Position numbers and translations under genes: made by a program. Positions 53,048 through 61,724 of a DNA stretch of 64,000 nucleotides are shown here, piece after piece; within the stretch, counting starts at the first letter, position 1; every line of letters begins with the position of its first letter. The notes under the pieces were generated by a model. The model saw nothing but the letters and a program-made list of their open reading frames with translations, was not told the origin of the DNA and did not search any database. The DNA lies in contig NZ_BATP01000005.1 in the NCBI RefSeq assembly GCF_000739615.1, positions 124,001-188,000 on the forward strand. Direction: 5' to 3'. Origin of the DNA: Haloferula sp. BvORR071. Its GTDB lineage: Bacteria; Verrucomicrobiota; Verrucomicrobiia; Verrucomicrobiales; Akkermansiaceae.

Positions 53048-55627
53048 ATGAACTTCTGCATCGTGACCCACTTGTTGAAGACCGACCTGCGGCGCCTGCG
53101 CTGGCTGCTGCTCGTCTGCTGGGGCCTTCTGTTGCTGGCTTCCTGGCCCGCCTTGAGCTTCTCCGCGGCGCACTTCGACATGCCAATCTCGCCACGGGAC
53201 CTGCTCCATGGCGGCAGCGGGGACAGCTCCATCACCGGGCTCCTGGAGAAACAAGGATTCTTCTCCACGGGGACGATCTGGGCATTCATCACCTTGGACC
53301 GGGTGGCCAGCTACTCGGCGCTGATCTTGGCCGGTTGTCTGGGCTTCCACAGTCGCGTGTGGTCGGAGGGCCGGCCGGTGCGGCGGCGGGAGAGCTTGCT
53401 GGCCAAGACTTGCGGCCTCCTGTTCTTTCTGATCCTGCCGCTCGCCCTTCTGGCCACCACGGTAGGGCTCCTGCAGGGCGTGCCCTGGACCCAGGCGCTG
53501 GCCATGGGGGCCACCCGTGCAAGCGTGAACCTGCCCGCCCTGCTTGGCGTCATGCTGTTCGGTGCCTACTGCGGGCGCTGGTGGACGTGGCTGGCTGGTA
53601 TGTTCGGCATGTTCCTCATCTGCACGACACTCCCCATCGTCTTGCGGCTCAGCGCGGGGCCGGACTGGTTCTGGAGCCCGCTCCAGGAGATCCCCGCTTA
53701 TGGGCTCCTCTATAGCCTCAAACCGTGGATCGCGGTGGCCGTGCTGACGATCCTGCTGCTGTGGGTGCGGAGGGACCTGCCCGGCTCGCGGAAGCTGGGC
53801 ATCGCCCTGGCCGCTATCCTCGCTGCCAGCCAGCTCGCACTGTTCTTCCTACCTTCCAGCCCATACCCCGGCTACTACGGATTCAGTAATCCTCTCTCCC
53901 AATTGCCGGATTGGAGCAGGCAGCTACATCCGGAATTGGATGGCAAGAGCCTCGAAGCCTCAATTGACCAGGGTGTAAAGGGCCGCGGTAGTTATAGCAA
54001 CTCGCTCCACAGCTTCAACGGCGAGTCTTACATGAACCTGCTGCTGCCCTGGAAAACGGGCGGCTTGCCGGCAGGCAGCTTTATCAACTGGAAGCCGGTG
54101 GGAAGCTCCGCCCTCAAGGTGGGTGACACGGTGGTAAGCCGCACCCCGGGCAATCGCGTGGCTGAGTTCTACCAAGGCGATACCGACGAGGCCGCCCTGA
54201 ACGCCATGCTAAAGCCGGAGGGCGGCAAGCTCCGCTGGGACAGCCCCTCAAATCTGGTGGATAGCCGCCTTCTGGCAGAGGTTCTGACTCCAGTCGGAGA
54301 CGGCATGGTTCCGGAGGCGAGCCTGGAGATGAATCTTGAGGGGACCGTCGTCCAGCTTGAGAAGATCGTCGACGTGCCTTTCGGCAGCCCCGTGACCGTG
54401 AAGGCAGATGGTGTGGAGCTCCACATCCGGCGTCTGGATATCGGGGCCTATATGCCCGTGGCCGACATTTGCTATGTCGCGCCCGGCGGTCAGAACGCGT
54501 GGGACTTGGCCATGCGCACGAATGAGTGGATCCCGGTCATCTACTTCCCCAAGCAGGCGATGGCGCGCCTGCCATGGTCCGCGCAATTCAGCACCATGCC
54601 CCTGACACCAGGTCTCACAGCCTTCCGGCAACTGTATCACACCGGGCAGACCTCGAGTAAAGGCCCCGATCTCAAAGGCTACGATGAAGCGCGCTTCATC
54701 CTGGTGAAGCGGCGTTATGTCGCCACGGCGAAGGCGGAGGTCCGCACGCCAACCTTGCCCTTCGTCCTGGAGGCAAACCACTACAACGATCCCGAAGCCC
54801 GCGACAGCTCCGATCCGCCGGCCTTCGACCGCCGCCCGGATCCTGCGACCACGACTGCCGCTCAATTCGAGCAATGGATGAAGGTGTCCTATTCGGACTT
54901 CGATCGAGATTGGGGCGGCAGAAACATCGCCGATTACGTGCCGCGCTACCTGGACCGTATTTTGCACCGCCGTTCTGGTGTCAGTCCGCCGTCCACTCCG
55001 GAAGGCCGTGCCATCGAACTCGCCTGCCCGGAAAGCCGCAAGCGCGAGGTCATCGACGCCCTGCTTGCGACGAATCGACGCAATGACGCGAACTGGATTC
55101 CCGATGTCCTGATCCGCCGCGGCTGGGTGACTGAGGCGAAGCCGGAGATCCTCCAAATGCTGGCCGATGGGCAAATGGAGCAAAACCTCTTCGCCCAACT
55201 CATGGTCGCAAATCTGGAGGATCCCCAGACCTATCCCGCGCTGTTGGGGGAGAGACAGTGGTTTGAGACTTATGAGAAGCTCCGCCTCTTGCCTGGCATC
55301 GAGCCGCTCCTGACCGAGACCGTGGCGAAGGCCTACCGCGAAGTGGACGAAGTGTATGCGGGCCGGCCGGCTGACGAGAGGTTCTACGGCTACCTTACCC
55401 CGGCGGCCCACGGCATGTCCGAGGCACTCGACCATCTGATCCAGGAGTGGGAGAAGATCGAACCAATCTACCGCCGGACCCGTGCCGATTACTTGCGCCA
55501 AGTGATCCAGCTTCCGGGCGAGCCGGACGACTGGCGATCCGTTCTGGGAGCTCTAACCGGCCGGAAGGCCGCTGACTTCCGCTATGATCCGCTGGCCCGC
55601 ATGTGGATCCCCATCACCGCTCCCTGA
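53048..55627 (+). CDS. Very large ABC-2-like membrane protein A
   Basis: The 859-aa protein has about seven N-terminal helices within the first 280 residues (LLLVCWGLLLLASWPAL, then VASYSALILAGCLGF and further segments), starting with HLLKTDLRRLRW typical of ABC-2 permeases. A soluble part of about 570 residues follows, with strand- and repeat-rich sequence, which ordinary permeases lack. It ends with ADFRYDPLARMWIP. The end of the second membrane protein is similar (MKYDAATKTWSG). It is expected to be the permease of the YtrA-type operon. Function of the long part unknown. Confidence 0.7.
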   Translation: MNFCIVTHLLKTDLRRLRWLLLVCWGLLLLASWPALSFSAAHFDMPISPRDLLHGGSGDSSITGLLEKQGFFSTGTIWAFITLDRVASYSALILAGCLGFHSRVWSEGRPVRRRESLLAKTCGLLFFLILPLALLATTVGLLQGVPWTQALAMGATRASVNLPALLGVMLFGAYCGRWWTWLAGMFGMFLICTTLPIVLRLSAGPDWFWSPLQEIPAYGLLYSLKPWIAVAVLTILLLWVRRDLPGSRKLGIALAAILAASQLALFFLPSSPYPGYYGFSNPLSQLPDWSRQLHPELDGKSLEASIDQGVKGRGSYSNSLHSFNGESYMNLLLPWKTGGLPAGSFINWKPVGSSALKVGDTVVSRTPGNRVAEFYQGDTDEAALNAMLKPEGGKLRWDSPSNLVDSRLLAEVLTPVGDGMVPEASLEMNLEGTVVQLEKIVDVPFGSPVTVKADGVELHIRRLDIGAYMPVADICYVAPGGQNAWDLAMRTNEWIPVIYFPKQAMARLPWSAQFSTMPLTPGLTAFRQLYHTGQTSSKGPDLKGYDEARFILVKRRYVATAKAEVRTPTLPFVLEANHYNDPEARDSSDPPAFDRRPDPATTTAAQFEQWMKVSYSDFDRDWGGRNIADYVPRYLDRILHRRSGVSPPSTPEGRAIELACPESRKREVIDALLATNRRNDANWIPDVLIRRGWVTEAKPEILQMLADGQMEQNLFAQLMVANLEDPQTYPALLGERQWFETYEKLRLLPGIEPLLTETVAKAYREVDEVYAGRPADERFYGYLTPAAHGMSEALDHLIQEWEKIEPIYRRTRADYLRQVIQLPGEPDDWRSVLGALTGRKAADFRYDPLARMWIPITAP

Positions 55628-55658
55628 GCGCCGCGACTCAAAGCCCACACCTCATGCC

Positions 55659-57581
55659 ATGCCTGTCATGAAATCCTTCCTTCACGCCTTTCGCCTTACC
55701 TTTCGCCGCTTCCGCTGGGAGATCCTCGCGTTCTGGATTCTCAGCGCCTGGCTGGTGACCATGGCCATCACTCACCCGCCCTCTCTCGACATCCGGGCAA
55801 GAGGGCCGAGGATGATACCGCCGGACTTCGCCAAACTGGAAGTCCTCGCCGCTTGCTGGCTCGTCATCCGCCTCGCGCTGTCCGAGCCGGTCTTCCTGAC
55901 CCAAGGCGGCTGGCGCACCCGGCCGATCTCGCGTTGGGTGGCTTGGGGAGCCTCCTTTGCGGTACTGGCCTTGGCCCTCTTGCCCGCGCTGCTGGTACGG
56001 GTGATTGCTCTCGTGGACTTGATCAAACCCGACGCCGCGGTGTGGAAGGATCTGTTCCAAGGCACCTTCCTCTGGGGCGCGCTGATCCCCGCGCTGGCAG
56101 CGATCGTGGTGCGACTGGCGGGCGGCTTGCTCTGGGGCCGTCAACCGGGACCCGCACGCCGCGTCGTCTGCGGCATCTTCGCAGTACTGGCCGTAGCGGC
56201 GTGGTTTCACCCGGCCACGGCGCGCTTCCTCTATGTCGGCGGAGATCGCGGCATCAGCTGGAGTGGCGGTGGAGGCATCATGAACTATTCCCCGGTGCTG
56301 CAGGGCTTGCGGGAGAAGCTACCCGCCGACGCGAAATTCCAAGGCTATGCCCATATGGGCTTGTGGGGGAAGGAGTCGGATGTTCCGCGTATGCGTGAGC
56401 TCTTCCGCGTGGCACCGGTCGTCGGCACCGTGATCCGGAGCAATGGCTTGGCGCTTGAGATCCTCCGGGTCGAACCGAAGGGCAAGGAAGTGGCAATCGA
56501 TATCGAATTCACCGTGGCGCAAAGCGATCGCCGCAATCCAAAGGTTCCCATCCTGCTCCTGCACTTCCCCGGGAACAACTACTCTCTCCGCCAGAAGGTC
56601 GCTTCCGCCCAAGGCTCCTACTCGCTCTATGCCCTGCCCCTGATGAAGGCGCGCGCCGACGGCAGCTACGAGTCGCCTGAAGATTCTCCGGATTGGGACA
56701 AGCTCCTGCCGCAACTGGAACTGGTCGCCTTCAGCCCGGACGAGTCCCTGCCACGCATGCCCTACAAGATCAGTGAAGAGGATATCAAGGCCTCGAAACC
56801 CAGCTCCCCGCAGCGCCCGAAGAAGGAACTGCCGCCGGTGCAACCAGGTCTCGCCGGAGCGGTGACCGAGGTCTTCAACGGCCTGGATCACGAAGCCAGG
56901 CGGACGGGGCCGGAGCCCTTCGAGGAGAAGGCCAAGGCCATTCCCCGCGAGGGCATGCCGCATGTGCTGGCGCGCCACCCATGGTCGGATGCCTCCTGGG
57001 AATTCTTCGTCCAACCTTTCCTCCTCAAGCACGCGGACGAATCCGACAAGCCGGTCCTGTTGGAGCGCATGACAACCGAGCCGCGGCTTGGGGAGATCTT
57101 CATCGCCAAGTGCTGGAAGGCGGAGGCACTGCCCCTGCTCAAGCGCTTCGCCCATGACCGGCTGCCACTGGATACCGTATCCGTGACTGCCTTGTTAGAA
57201 GAGAAGGATCCGGCGCTGGCAGCGGATCTCGCGGCGCTGGCGCAGTGGCTGCCGGGCGACCTGAGCCCTCTCGAAGCGCGCCTGCGCGAGTATCCCGGCT
57301 TGGATTGGCCGGCCTTTGTCCGGCAAGGCTGGAAACTCCGGAAGTATGCCTATCGCATGAAAGTGGAGATCCCACCCTTCGACCTGTGGGCTGCGCAGGT
57401 GGGTGATGCCACCGCCTTCCAGTACGTCGCGGAGAAGGCGGCGCGCCATGAGAGCGGCTACGAGGAACGCCTGCGGAGCCTAGTCGCGGGACAGCCGCAG
57501 GATGCCGTCGCCTACGTGCGGACGAACCTCGGGAAGATGAAGTACGACGCAGCGACGAAGACTTGGAGCGGCGTGCCATAA
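55659..57581 (+). CDS. Very large ABC-2-like membrane protein B
   Basis: The 640-aa protein starts MPVMKSFLHAFRLTFRRFRW, like its neighbour. About four helices follow (EILAFWILSAWLVTMAI, then FAVLALALLPALLVRVIALV and others) and a long soluble part with Lys/Pro-rich stretches. The C-terminus MKYDAATKTWSG resembles the end of protein A, suggesting the two are paralogues. Start ATG 55659 was chosen over the longer frame at 55584, which overlaps gene A. Together with the ATPase it probably forms a heteromeric ABC complex. Confidence 0.65.
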   Translation: MPVMKSFLHAFRLTFRRFRWEILAFWILSAWLVTMAITHPPSLDIRARGPRMIPPDFAKLEVLAACWLVIRLALSEPVFLTQGGWRTRPISRWVAWGASFAVLALALLPALLVRVIALVDLIKPDAAVWKDLFQGTFLWGALIPALAAIVVRLAGGLLWGRQPGPARRVVCGIFAVLAVAAWFHPATARFLYVGGDRGISWSGGGGIMNYSPVLQGLREKLPADAKFQGYAHMGLWGKESDVPRMRELFRVAPVVGTVIRSNGLALEILRVEPKGKEVAIDIEFTVAQSDRRNPKVPILLLHFPGNNYSLRQKVASAQGSYSLYALPLMKARADGSYESPEDSPDWDKLLPQLELVAFSPDESLPRMPYKISEEDIKASKPSSPQRPKKELPPVQPGLAGAVTEVFNGLDHEARRTGPEPFEEKAKAIPREGMPHVLARHPWSDASWEFFVQPFLLKHADESDKPVLLERMTTEPRLGEIFIAKCWKAEALPLLKRFAHDRLPLDTVSVTALLEEKDPALAADLAALAQWLPGDLSPLEARLREYPGLDWPAFVRQGWKLRKYAYRMKVEIPPFDLWAAQVGDATAFQYVAEKAARHESGYEERLRSLVAGQPQDAVAYVRTNLGKMKYDAATKTWSGVP

Positions 57582-57585
57582 GGAG

Positions 57586-57605
57586 CGGGGACATTCCTGT
57601 CCCCG
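57586..57605. repeat. REP-like hairpin between ABC operon and frr
   Basis: CGGGGACA and TGTCCCCG are perfect 8-bp arms around TTCC. It occupies the 59-bp gap between converging genes and may serve as a terminator or a dispersed repeat. Confidence 0.6.
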
Positions 57606-57640
57606 GGCAGTCCCCGAGAGCGGCTTCCCTTACCAAAGGC

Positions 57641-58207
57641 TTACACCTTCATCACTTCCTTCTCCTTCGCCGCGGTCACCTCATCGATGACCTTGACGAA
57701 CTTGTCGGTCAGCTTCTGGACCTCAGTCTCGTGGTCCTTCTGGCCGTCTTCGGTGAGCAGGTTGTCGTTCTTGAGCTTCTTGGCCATGTCCATGCCGTCC
57801 TTGCGGGCGGAGCGGACGCGGACCTTGGCTTCCTCGGCGAGCTGCTTGACCAGCTTCACCATCTGGATGCGGCGCTCTTCGGAAAGTTCGGGAATCGGGA
57901 CGCGCAGCGAGATGCCAGCCGCGGCAGGATTCAGACCCAGGCGGGACTCGCGGATCGCGCGCTCCACGTCTTGCGTAGTGGCGGGGTCGAAGACCTTCAC
58001 TTCCAGCAGGCGGGCCTCCGGCGCGGTGATCATCGCCAGCTGCTTGAGCTTCATCGTGCTGTCGTAGCTGCGCACATGCACGTCGATGTTCTCGATCAGG
58101 GCGGGAGTCGCCTTGCCGGTCCGCACGGTGGCGAACTCATGCTGGAGATACTCCACGGCTTTCTCCATGGAGTCTTCAGTTTCGAGAATAGCGGTTTCCG
58201 GGTCCAT
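57641..58207 (-). CDS. frr: Ribosome recycling factor
   Basis: The 188-aa protein has the RRF core: MEKAVEYLQHEFATVRTGKATPAL, VKVFDPATTQDVERAIRESRLGLNP, IPELSEERRIQMVKLVKQLAEEAKVRVRSAR and the C-terminal coiled coil. It splits post-termination ribosomes with EF-G. ATG 58207 is preferred (MDPETAILE). It lies 49 bp after pyrH, the conserved pyrH-frr order, without rpsB-tsf in front. Confidence 0.97.
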   Translation of the reverse strand: MDPETAILETEDSMEKAVEYLQHEFATVRTGKATPALIENIDVHVRSYDSTMKLKQLAMITAPEARLLEVKVFDPATTQDVERAIRESRLGLNPAAAGISLRVPIPELSEERRIQMVKLVKQLAEEAKVRVRSARKDGMDMAKKLKNDNLLTEDGQKDHETEVQKLTDKFVKVIDEVTAAKEKEVMKV

Positions 58208-58256
58208 GGCGGGAGTGTCTGTGCGGGGAAAAGGGAAAGAAAAAGGAAAATCGCGA

Positions 58257-59012
58257 TTAGGCCACGACAGTCTCGTCACCGGAGACCACGGTGCCGATCG
58301 GCTCGCCGCGCAGGGCCTTGGTGATATTCCCCGGAGGTGCGAGATCGAAGACCACGATCGGGATGTGGTTGTCCATGCACAGGCTGAAGGCCGTAGAATC
58401 CATCACCTTGAGCTGCTTGGTGATGCAGTCGTGGAAGCCGACGCGGGCGTAGCGCTTCGCATCCGGATTCTTCTTCGGGTCGGAGTCATAGACGCCGTCC
58501 ACCATGGTTGCCTTGAAGACGACGTCCGCCCCCATCTCGCTCGCACGCAGGGCGGCGGTAGTATCGGTGGAGAAGAAGGGGCTGCCGGTGCCGGCGGCGA
58601 AGATCACCACCCGGCCATCCGCCAGGTGACGCTCGGCCTTCCGGCGGATGAAGGTCTCCGCGACGTTCTTCATCTCGATCGCGGACTGGACCACGCAGGT
58701 CACGCCGTGGTGCTCGAGAGAACCTTGGATTGCCAGCGAGTTCATCACCGTGGCCAGCATGCCCATGTAGTCCGCCGTGGCGCGGTCCATGCCGCGGGCG
58801 CTGGCTGCGGCTCCGCGCCAGAAATTCCCGCCGCCGACGACGATGCCGAGCTGCAAGTCGCCCGGTGCCAATGCTTCGCGGACTTCGCAGGCAATGCGCT
58901 CGACGATTTCCGGGGAAATATTGTCGGTGCTGCCGGGTTCCCGCAGGGCCTCCCCGCTGAGTTTGAGGATGGCTCTCTTGAAACTGCGGGCGGAAGACTC
59001 GGGGAAACTCAT
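58257..59012 (-). CDS. pyrH: Uridylate kinase
   Basis: The 251-aa protein has the bacterial UMP kinase motifs: [69 protein letters not shown], and [13 protein letters not shown] near the end. It makes UDP from UMP with ATP and is a hexamer. Start ATG 59012 ([11 protein letters not shown]). It is first of the pyrH-frr pair. Confidence 0.97.
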   Translation of the reverse strand: MSFPESSARSFKRAILKLSGEALREPGSTDNISPEIVERIACEVREALAPGDLQLGIVVGGGNFWRGAAASARGMDRATADYMGMLATVMNSLAIQGSLEHHGVTCVVQSAIEMKNVAETFIRRKAERHLADGRVVIFAAGTGSPFFSTDTTAALRASEMGADVVFKATMVDGVYDSDPKKNPDAKRYARVGFHDCITKQLKVMDSTAFSLCMDNHIPIVVFDLAPPGNITKALRGEPIGTVVSGDETVVA

Positions 59013-59123
59013 TCGATGCGTCGCGTTGCGCGATCCAAACAAGCGCGCACGGGGTTTGGAAAGGGAAAAGGCGGCATTTCGCTCAACCCCCGCCAGGCAT
59101 TGCAGAAAGCCGCCTGCGGGACC

Positions 59124-59663
59124 TCAGCCTTCCCCTAGCGTATAGGTGGTCTCCAGCTCCTTGAGCGAGGCCGTGCCGTCGTTCACCCCTTCCAGCGTGA
59201 TGGCGACCTTCAGGGCCTGCGACTGGGGCTTCTGGTACTCCTCCACGGTCTTGCGGATCGCCACCAGAGCCAGCTTCAGCACCTGCCGGGCGGTCAAGTC
59301 CACGCCCTCCGGGACCGCCAGATGGGCCACATTCAGGCGGACCTTCAAGCCCTCCTCCACCATCTCCGCGGTGATGCCGATGTTGCAGAGGACGAGCAGA
59401 TTCACCTCGTCCACCTTGTAGCTCGGATTATTGCTGGGGAACTTGTGCGGCGAGCGGATCGCCTCCACCAGCACCTCGGGGAAAGCCCCGGTCAGGGCCA
59501 TTGGGCGGCTCGCCACGGTCGCCTGCAGGGCCTCGCCGGTATCGGTGATGCCGTCGTCCACGTCCGTGCCGTGCATGCTCAGCGGCTCGAAGACCGGCAC
59601 TACGGAAATCGTCGTCGCGGCAAGCGGCAGGCTCAGGGCCAGAAGGGCGAACAGCAGCTTCAT
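59124..59663 (-). CDS. Hypothetical secreted protein
   Basis: The 179-aa protein has a signal peptide (MKLLFALLALSLPLAA). The rest alternates short strands and helices, with SNNPSYKVDEVNLLVLCNIG and LTARQVLKLALVAIRKTVEEY, and has one Cys. No domain is recognised. ATG 59663 was chosen for the signal peptide. It lies upstream of pyrH on the same strand with a 111-bp gap. Confidence 0.65.
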   Translation of the reverse strand: MKLLFALLALSLPLAATTISVVPVFEPLSMHGTDVDDGITDTGEALQATVASRPMALTGAFPEVLVEAIRSPHKFPSNNPSYKVDEVNLLVLCNIGITAEMVEEGLKVRLNVAHLAVPEGVDLTARQVLKLALVAIRKTVEEYQKPQSQALKVAITLEGVNDGTASLKELETTYTLGEG

Positions 59664-59769
59664 GGGCAGGATACTCGCCGAAAACCCGGAGATATCGAGA
59701 CCAAAGGGAAAACCCTTACGTAGATCCCTCCACAAGTGATGGCGTAATGGCGGGGGCCCGGCGGGGGGC

Positions 59770-59775
59770 TAAATT
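59770..59775 (+). promoter_or_regulatory. -10-like box, leaderless-type, before the lipoprotein gene
   Basis: TAAATT ends 6 nt before the ATG at 59782. No good -35 hexamer is seen at the right distance. Confidence 0.35.
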
Positions 59776-59781
59776 CAAGCC

Positions 59782-60033
59782 ATGAGATCCCCCCACCTCA
59801 TGCTAATTGTCGTGCCGCTGTGCCTCGCGCTCAGCAGTTGTAGTAAATCCCCCGGAGAAGCCTGCGATGAGCTGGGCAAGTCACTCGGCGAGGCCGCCGC
59901 GAAGGCCTCCGGCCGCGTGGTGAAGTCCGCGCAGGAAGCGAAGAAAAAAGCCGGTATCCCTTCCAGCGAAAGCGATTGGGACCCGGAGACCCAGCCCCTG
60001 CCGCCGGGGATGAAGGCGGTGCACCAGAAGTAG
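59782..60033 (+). CDS. Small lipoprotein
   Basis: The 83-aa protein has a type II signal peptide (LMLIVVPLCLALSSC) with lipobox LSSC. The mature part of about 63 residues begins SKSPGEACDELGKSLGEAAAKA, a helix with regular spacing, and ends in a Pro-rich tail. No family is recognised. Confidence 0.7.
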   Translation: MRSPHLMLIVVPLCLALSSCSKSPGEACDELGKSLGEAAAKASGRVVKSAQEAKKKAGIPSSESDWDPETQPLPPGMKAVHQK

Positions 60034-60076
60034 CGGCTCCTTCGTATGGAGGCGCGTTCGTGAGAACGCGGAGCTA
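60030..60076. repeat. Nested hairpin element after the lipoprotein gene
   Basis: An inner perfect stem CGCGTTC/GAACGCG (60053-60059, 60064-60070) with GTGA loop is enclosed by GTAGC/GCTAC (60030-60034, 60072-60076). It resembles REP-type palindromes. It may end transcription of the lipoprotein gene. Confidence 0.5.
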
Positions 60077-60138
60077 CGGGTGTCTTCCGCATCCTGGATT
60101 CCTTCCGCCCTGTCACCAGCGCGCCTACCTCTCCTTCG

Positions 60139-60498
60139 TCATTTCCCTCCCAGCTTCGCCTCCCACTCGGCTTCCTTGAAGCCGGCGAGGACCACACCAT
60201 CGCCGATGACGAAGGGGCGCTTGACCAGGTTGCCATTGCCGGTGAGCAGCTCCACGGCCTCGCGGGTGCTCATGGCGGAGAGCTTGTCCTTCAGGCCGAG
60301 TTCGCGGTAGTCGCCGCCGGCGGTGTTGAAGAGCGGGCGGAGTTCGCCCTTGAAGGCATTCACGGCCATCAGGATCTCCTCCGCAGTCGGCGGAGTCTCG
60401 CGGATGGCCTTCACCTCGTGGGGCACGCCGCGGTTCTTGAGCCACTTGAGGGCCTTCTGGCAGGTATCGCAGCCCTTGTAGGCGTAAACGGTGAGCAT
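60139..60498 (-). CDS. Spx/ArsC-like thioredoxin-fold protein
   Basis: The 119-aa protein starts MLTVYAYKGCDTCQKALKWL with a CxxC motif at the N-terminus of the first helix. LKDKLSAMSTREAVELLTGNG, then VKRPFVIGDGVVLAGFKEAEW match the ArsC/Spx/YffB family. The PFVI segment carries the cis-Pro. It could reduce disulfides or arsenate or act as a regulator. ATG 60498 was chosen; the longer frame adds sequence antisense to the neighbour. Confidence 0.88.
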   Translation of the reverse strand: MLTVYAYKGCDTCQKALKWLKNRGVPHEVKAIRETPPTAEEILMAVNAFKGELRPLFNTAGGDYRELGLKDKLSAMSTREAVELLTGNGNLVKRPFVIGDGVVLAGFKEAEWEAKLGGK

Positions 60499-60553
60499 GA
60501 TGAAGGGATCTTGCCTCCCCCGCCCCGCCGCGCAAGGCTCGCCGCCCGATCCG

Positions 60554-61021
60554 ATGATGAATGCGAAGCAGCGATTGCTGGAAACGGTGCAGACGGAGAT
60601 CCGCAGCCGCTTGGACCGCCTGAGCCGCGCCGCCCGCGAGGCCCACGCCGCGGCCACCGATCCCGGCAGCAAGGCGGAAAGCAAGTACGACACCCGCAGT
60701 CTGGAAGCCTCCTACCTGGCCGCCGGGCAGGCCCGCCAGGTGGAGGACATGGCGCGCGATGCGGAGATCTTCGAGCAGCTCACGCTCCCGGAATTCGGCG
60801 TGGAAGATGAGATCGCCGCCGGTGCCCTGGTGGAGGTCGATATCGACGGCGAAAGCGCCTGGTACCTGCTCGTCCCCGGCGGCGGCGGCCTGACGGTGGA
60901 ATGGGAGGACCGCGAGGTCACCCTGCTCACCCCTTCCAGCGCGCTCTACCGGACCCTGCTAGGCATGCGCATGGGCGAGAGCTCGGAGGATCCGGAGCTC
61001 TTCGTGAGCGAGGTGATGTAA
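60554..61021 (+). CDS. GreA/GreB-family elongation factor-like protein
   Basis: The 155-aa protein has an N-terminal coiled coil with AESKYDTRSLEASYLAAGQARQVE, the subfamily motif of the short GreA/B-type factors. The C-terminal FKBP-like domain has VTLLTPSSALYRTLLGMRMGE. These proteins bind the RNA polymerase secondary channel; cleavage stimulation is not assured because the acidic tip differs from GreA. Two adjacent ATG codons (60554, 60557) can start it. It is divergent from the Spx-like gene (55-bp gap). Confidence 0.85.
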   Translation: MMNAKQRLLETVQTEIRSRLDRLSRAAREAHAAATDPGSKAESKYDTRSLEASYLAAGQARQVEDMARDAEIFEQLTLPEFGVEDEIAAGALVEVDIDGESAWYLLVPGGGGLTVEWEDREVTLLTPSSALYRTLLGMRMGESSEDPELFVSEVM

Positions 61022-61101
61022 GGAAAAGTCGGATTCTCGCCCGAGAGCTATCTTGTGCCCGAGCGCTTTCACAGCGCGTCGGAGTTGGGCGTTTGTGGAT
61101 C

Positions 61102-61127
61102 CTCCATGGAGCCTGAGCTTCATGGAG
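61102..61127. repeat. Hairpin in intergenic region
   Basis: CTCCATG (61102-61108) pairs with CATGGAG (61121-61127), with AGC/GCT inside. It lies in the 224-bp gap between the Gre-like gene and the gene at 61246. Confidence 0.55.
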
Positions 61128-61169
61128 GGGATGGATCAATTTCAGCATTGAATCCGCGCGTTGCAGCCT

Positions 61170-61220
61170 GTCGCATATGGGGTGCATCCAGTCCCACCCA
61201 CATTGCGGGTCGGATGCGAC
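61170..61220. repeat. Second inverted repeat in intergenic region
   Basis: GTCGCAT (61170-61176) pairs with ATGCGAC (61214-61220) across 37 nt. It ends 25 bp before the ATG at 61246. Confidence 0.4.
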
Positions 61221-61245
61221 GATTCCGGAAAGACCTCTCTCCACG

Positions 61246-61704
61246 ATGAAGAAGAATCCCTATACCCAGTGGCAGATCCTGTGGCTGAGCGCGGGAATCT
61301 TCGCAATCCTATCGCTGCTGTGGGCGTGGACGGATTCCGTGAAGTATCAGCGCACGGCATTCTGGAGGTGCACGGGGAGCCGGTCCGTGGTGCTGATGCA
61401 CCGCAACGGCGAGATCCGCATGGTATGGCCCGACTCAGCTTACCTGAACGGCGTGTCACCAGGCAGCGTGGGCGTCCAAAGCATCGAACTCTTCTCCTCA
61501 AATTACTGGGGCGGCGGTGGAATGTGGACCTTCGCGACCGGTCCCCGCTCCGAACGAGGCACCTCTCTCACCCCGGGTCTCCGCTTGCCATATTGGCTGC
61601 TGGTGAGTGGAGCTACGGCGATCGCACTGATGCTGCCATGGTGGTGGCGGCGGAAGTGGCAGACTGGGAACTTGCAAGAAGGCGAAGCCGTGCATCTCGC
61701 CTGA
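61246..61704 (+). CDS. Hypothetical membrane protein
   Basis: The 152-aa protein has an N-terminal helix (ILWLSAGIFAILSLLWAW), a middle part of about 85 residues with Gly/Ser-rich turns (SSNYWGGGGMWTFATG), and a C-terminal helix (YWLLVSGATAIALMLPWWW) with a basic cytoplasmic end. No family is recognised. ATG 61246 begins just before the first helix. It converges with the L,D-transpeptidase gene. Confidence 0.65.
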   Translation: MKKNPYTQWQILWLSAGIFAILSLLWAWTDSVKYQRTAFWRCTGSRSVVLMHRNGEIRMVWPDSAYLNGVSPGSVGVQSIELFSSNYWGGGGMWTFATGPRSERGTSLTPGLRLPYWLLVSGATAIALMLPWWWRRKWQTGNLQEGEAVHLA

Positions 61705-61724
61705 GCCACCGTCCGTCCATCTCC

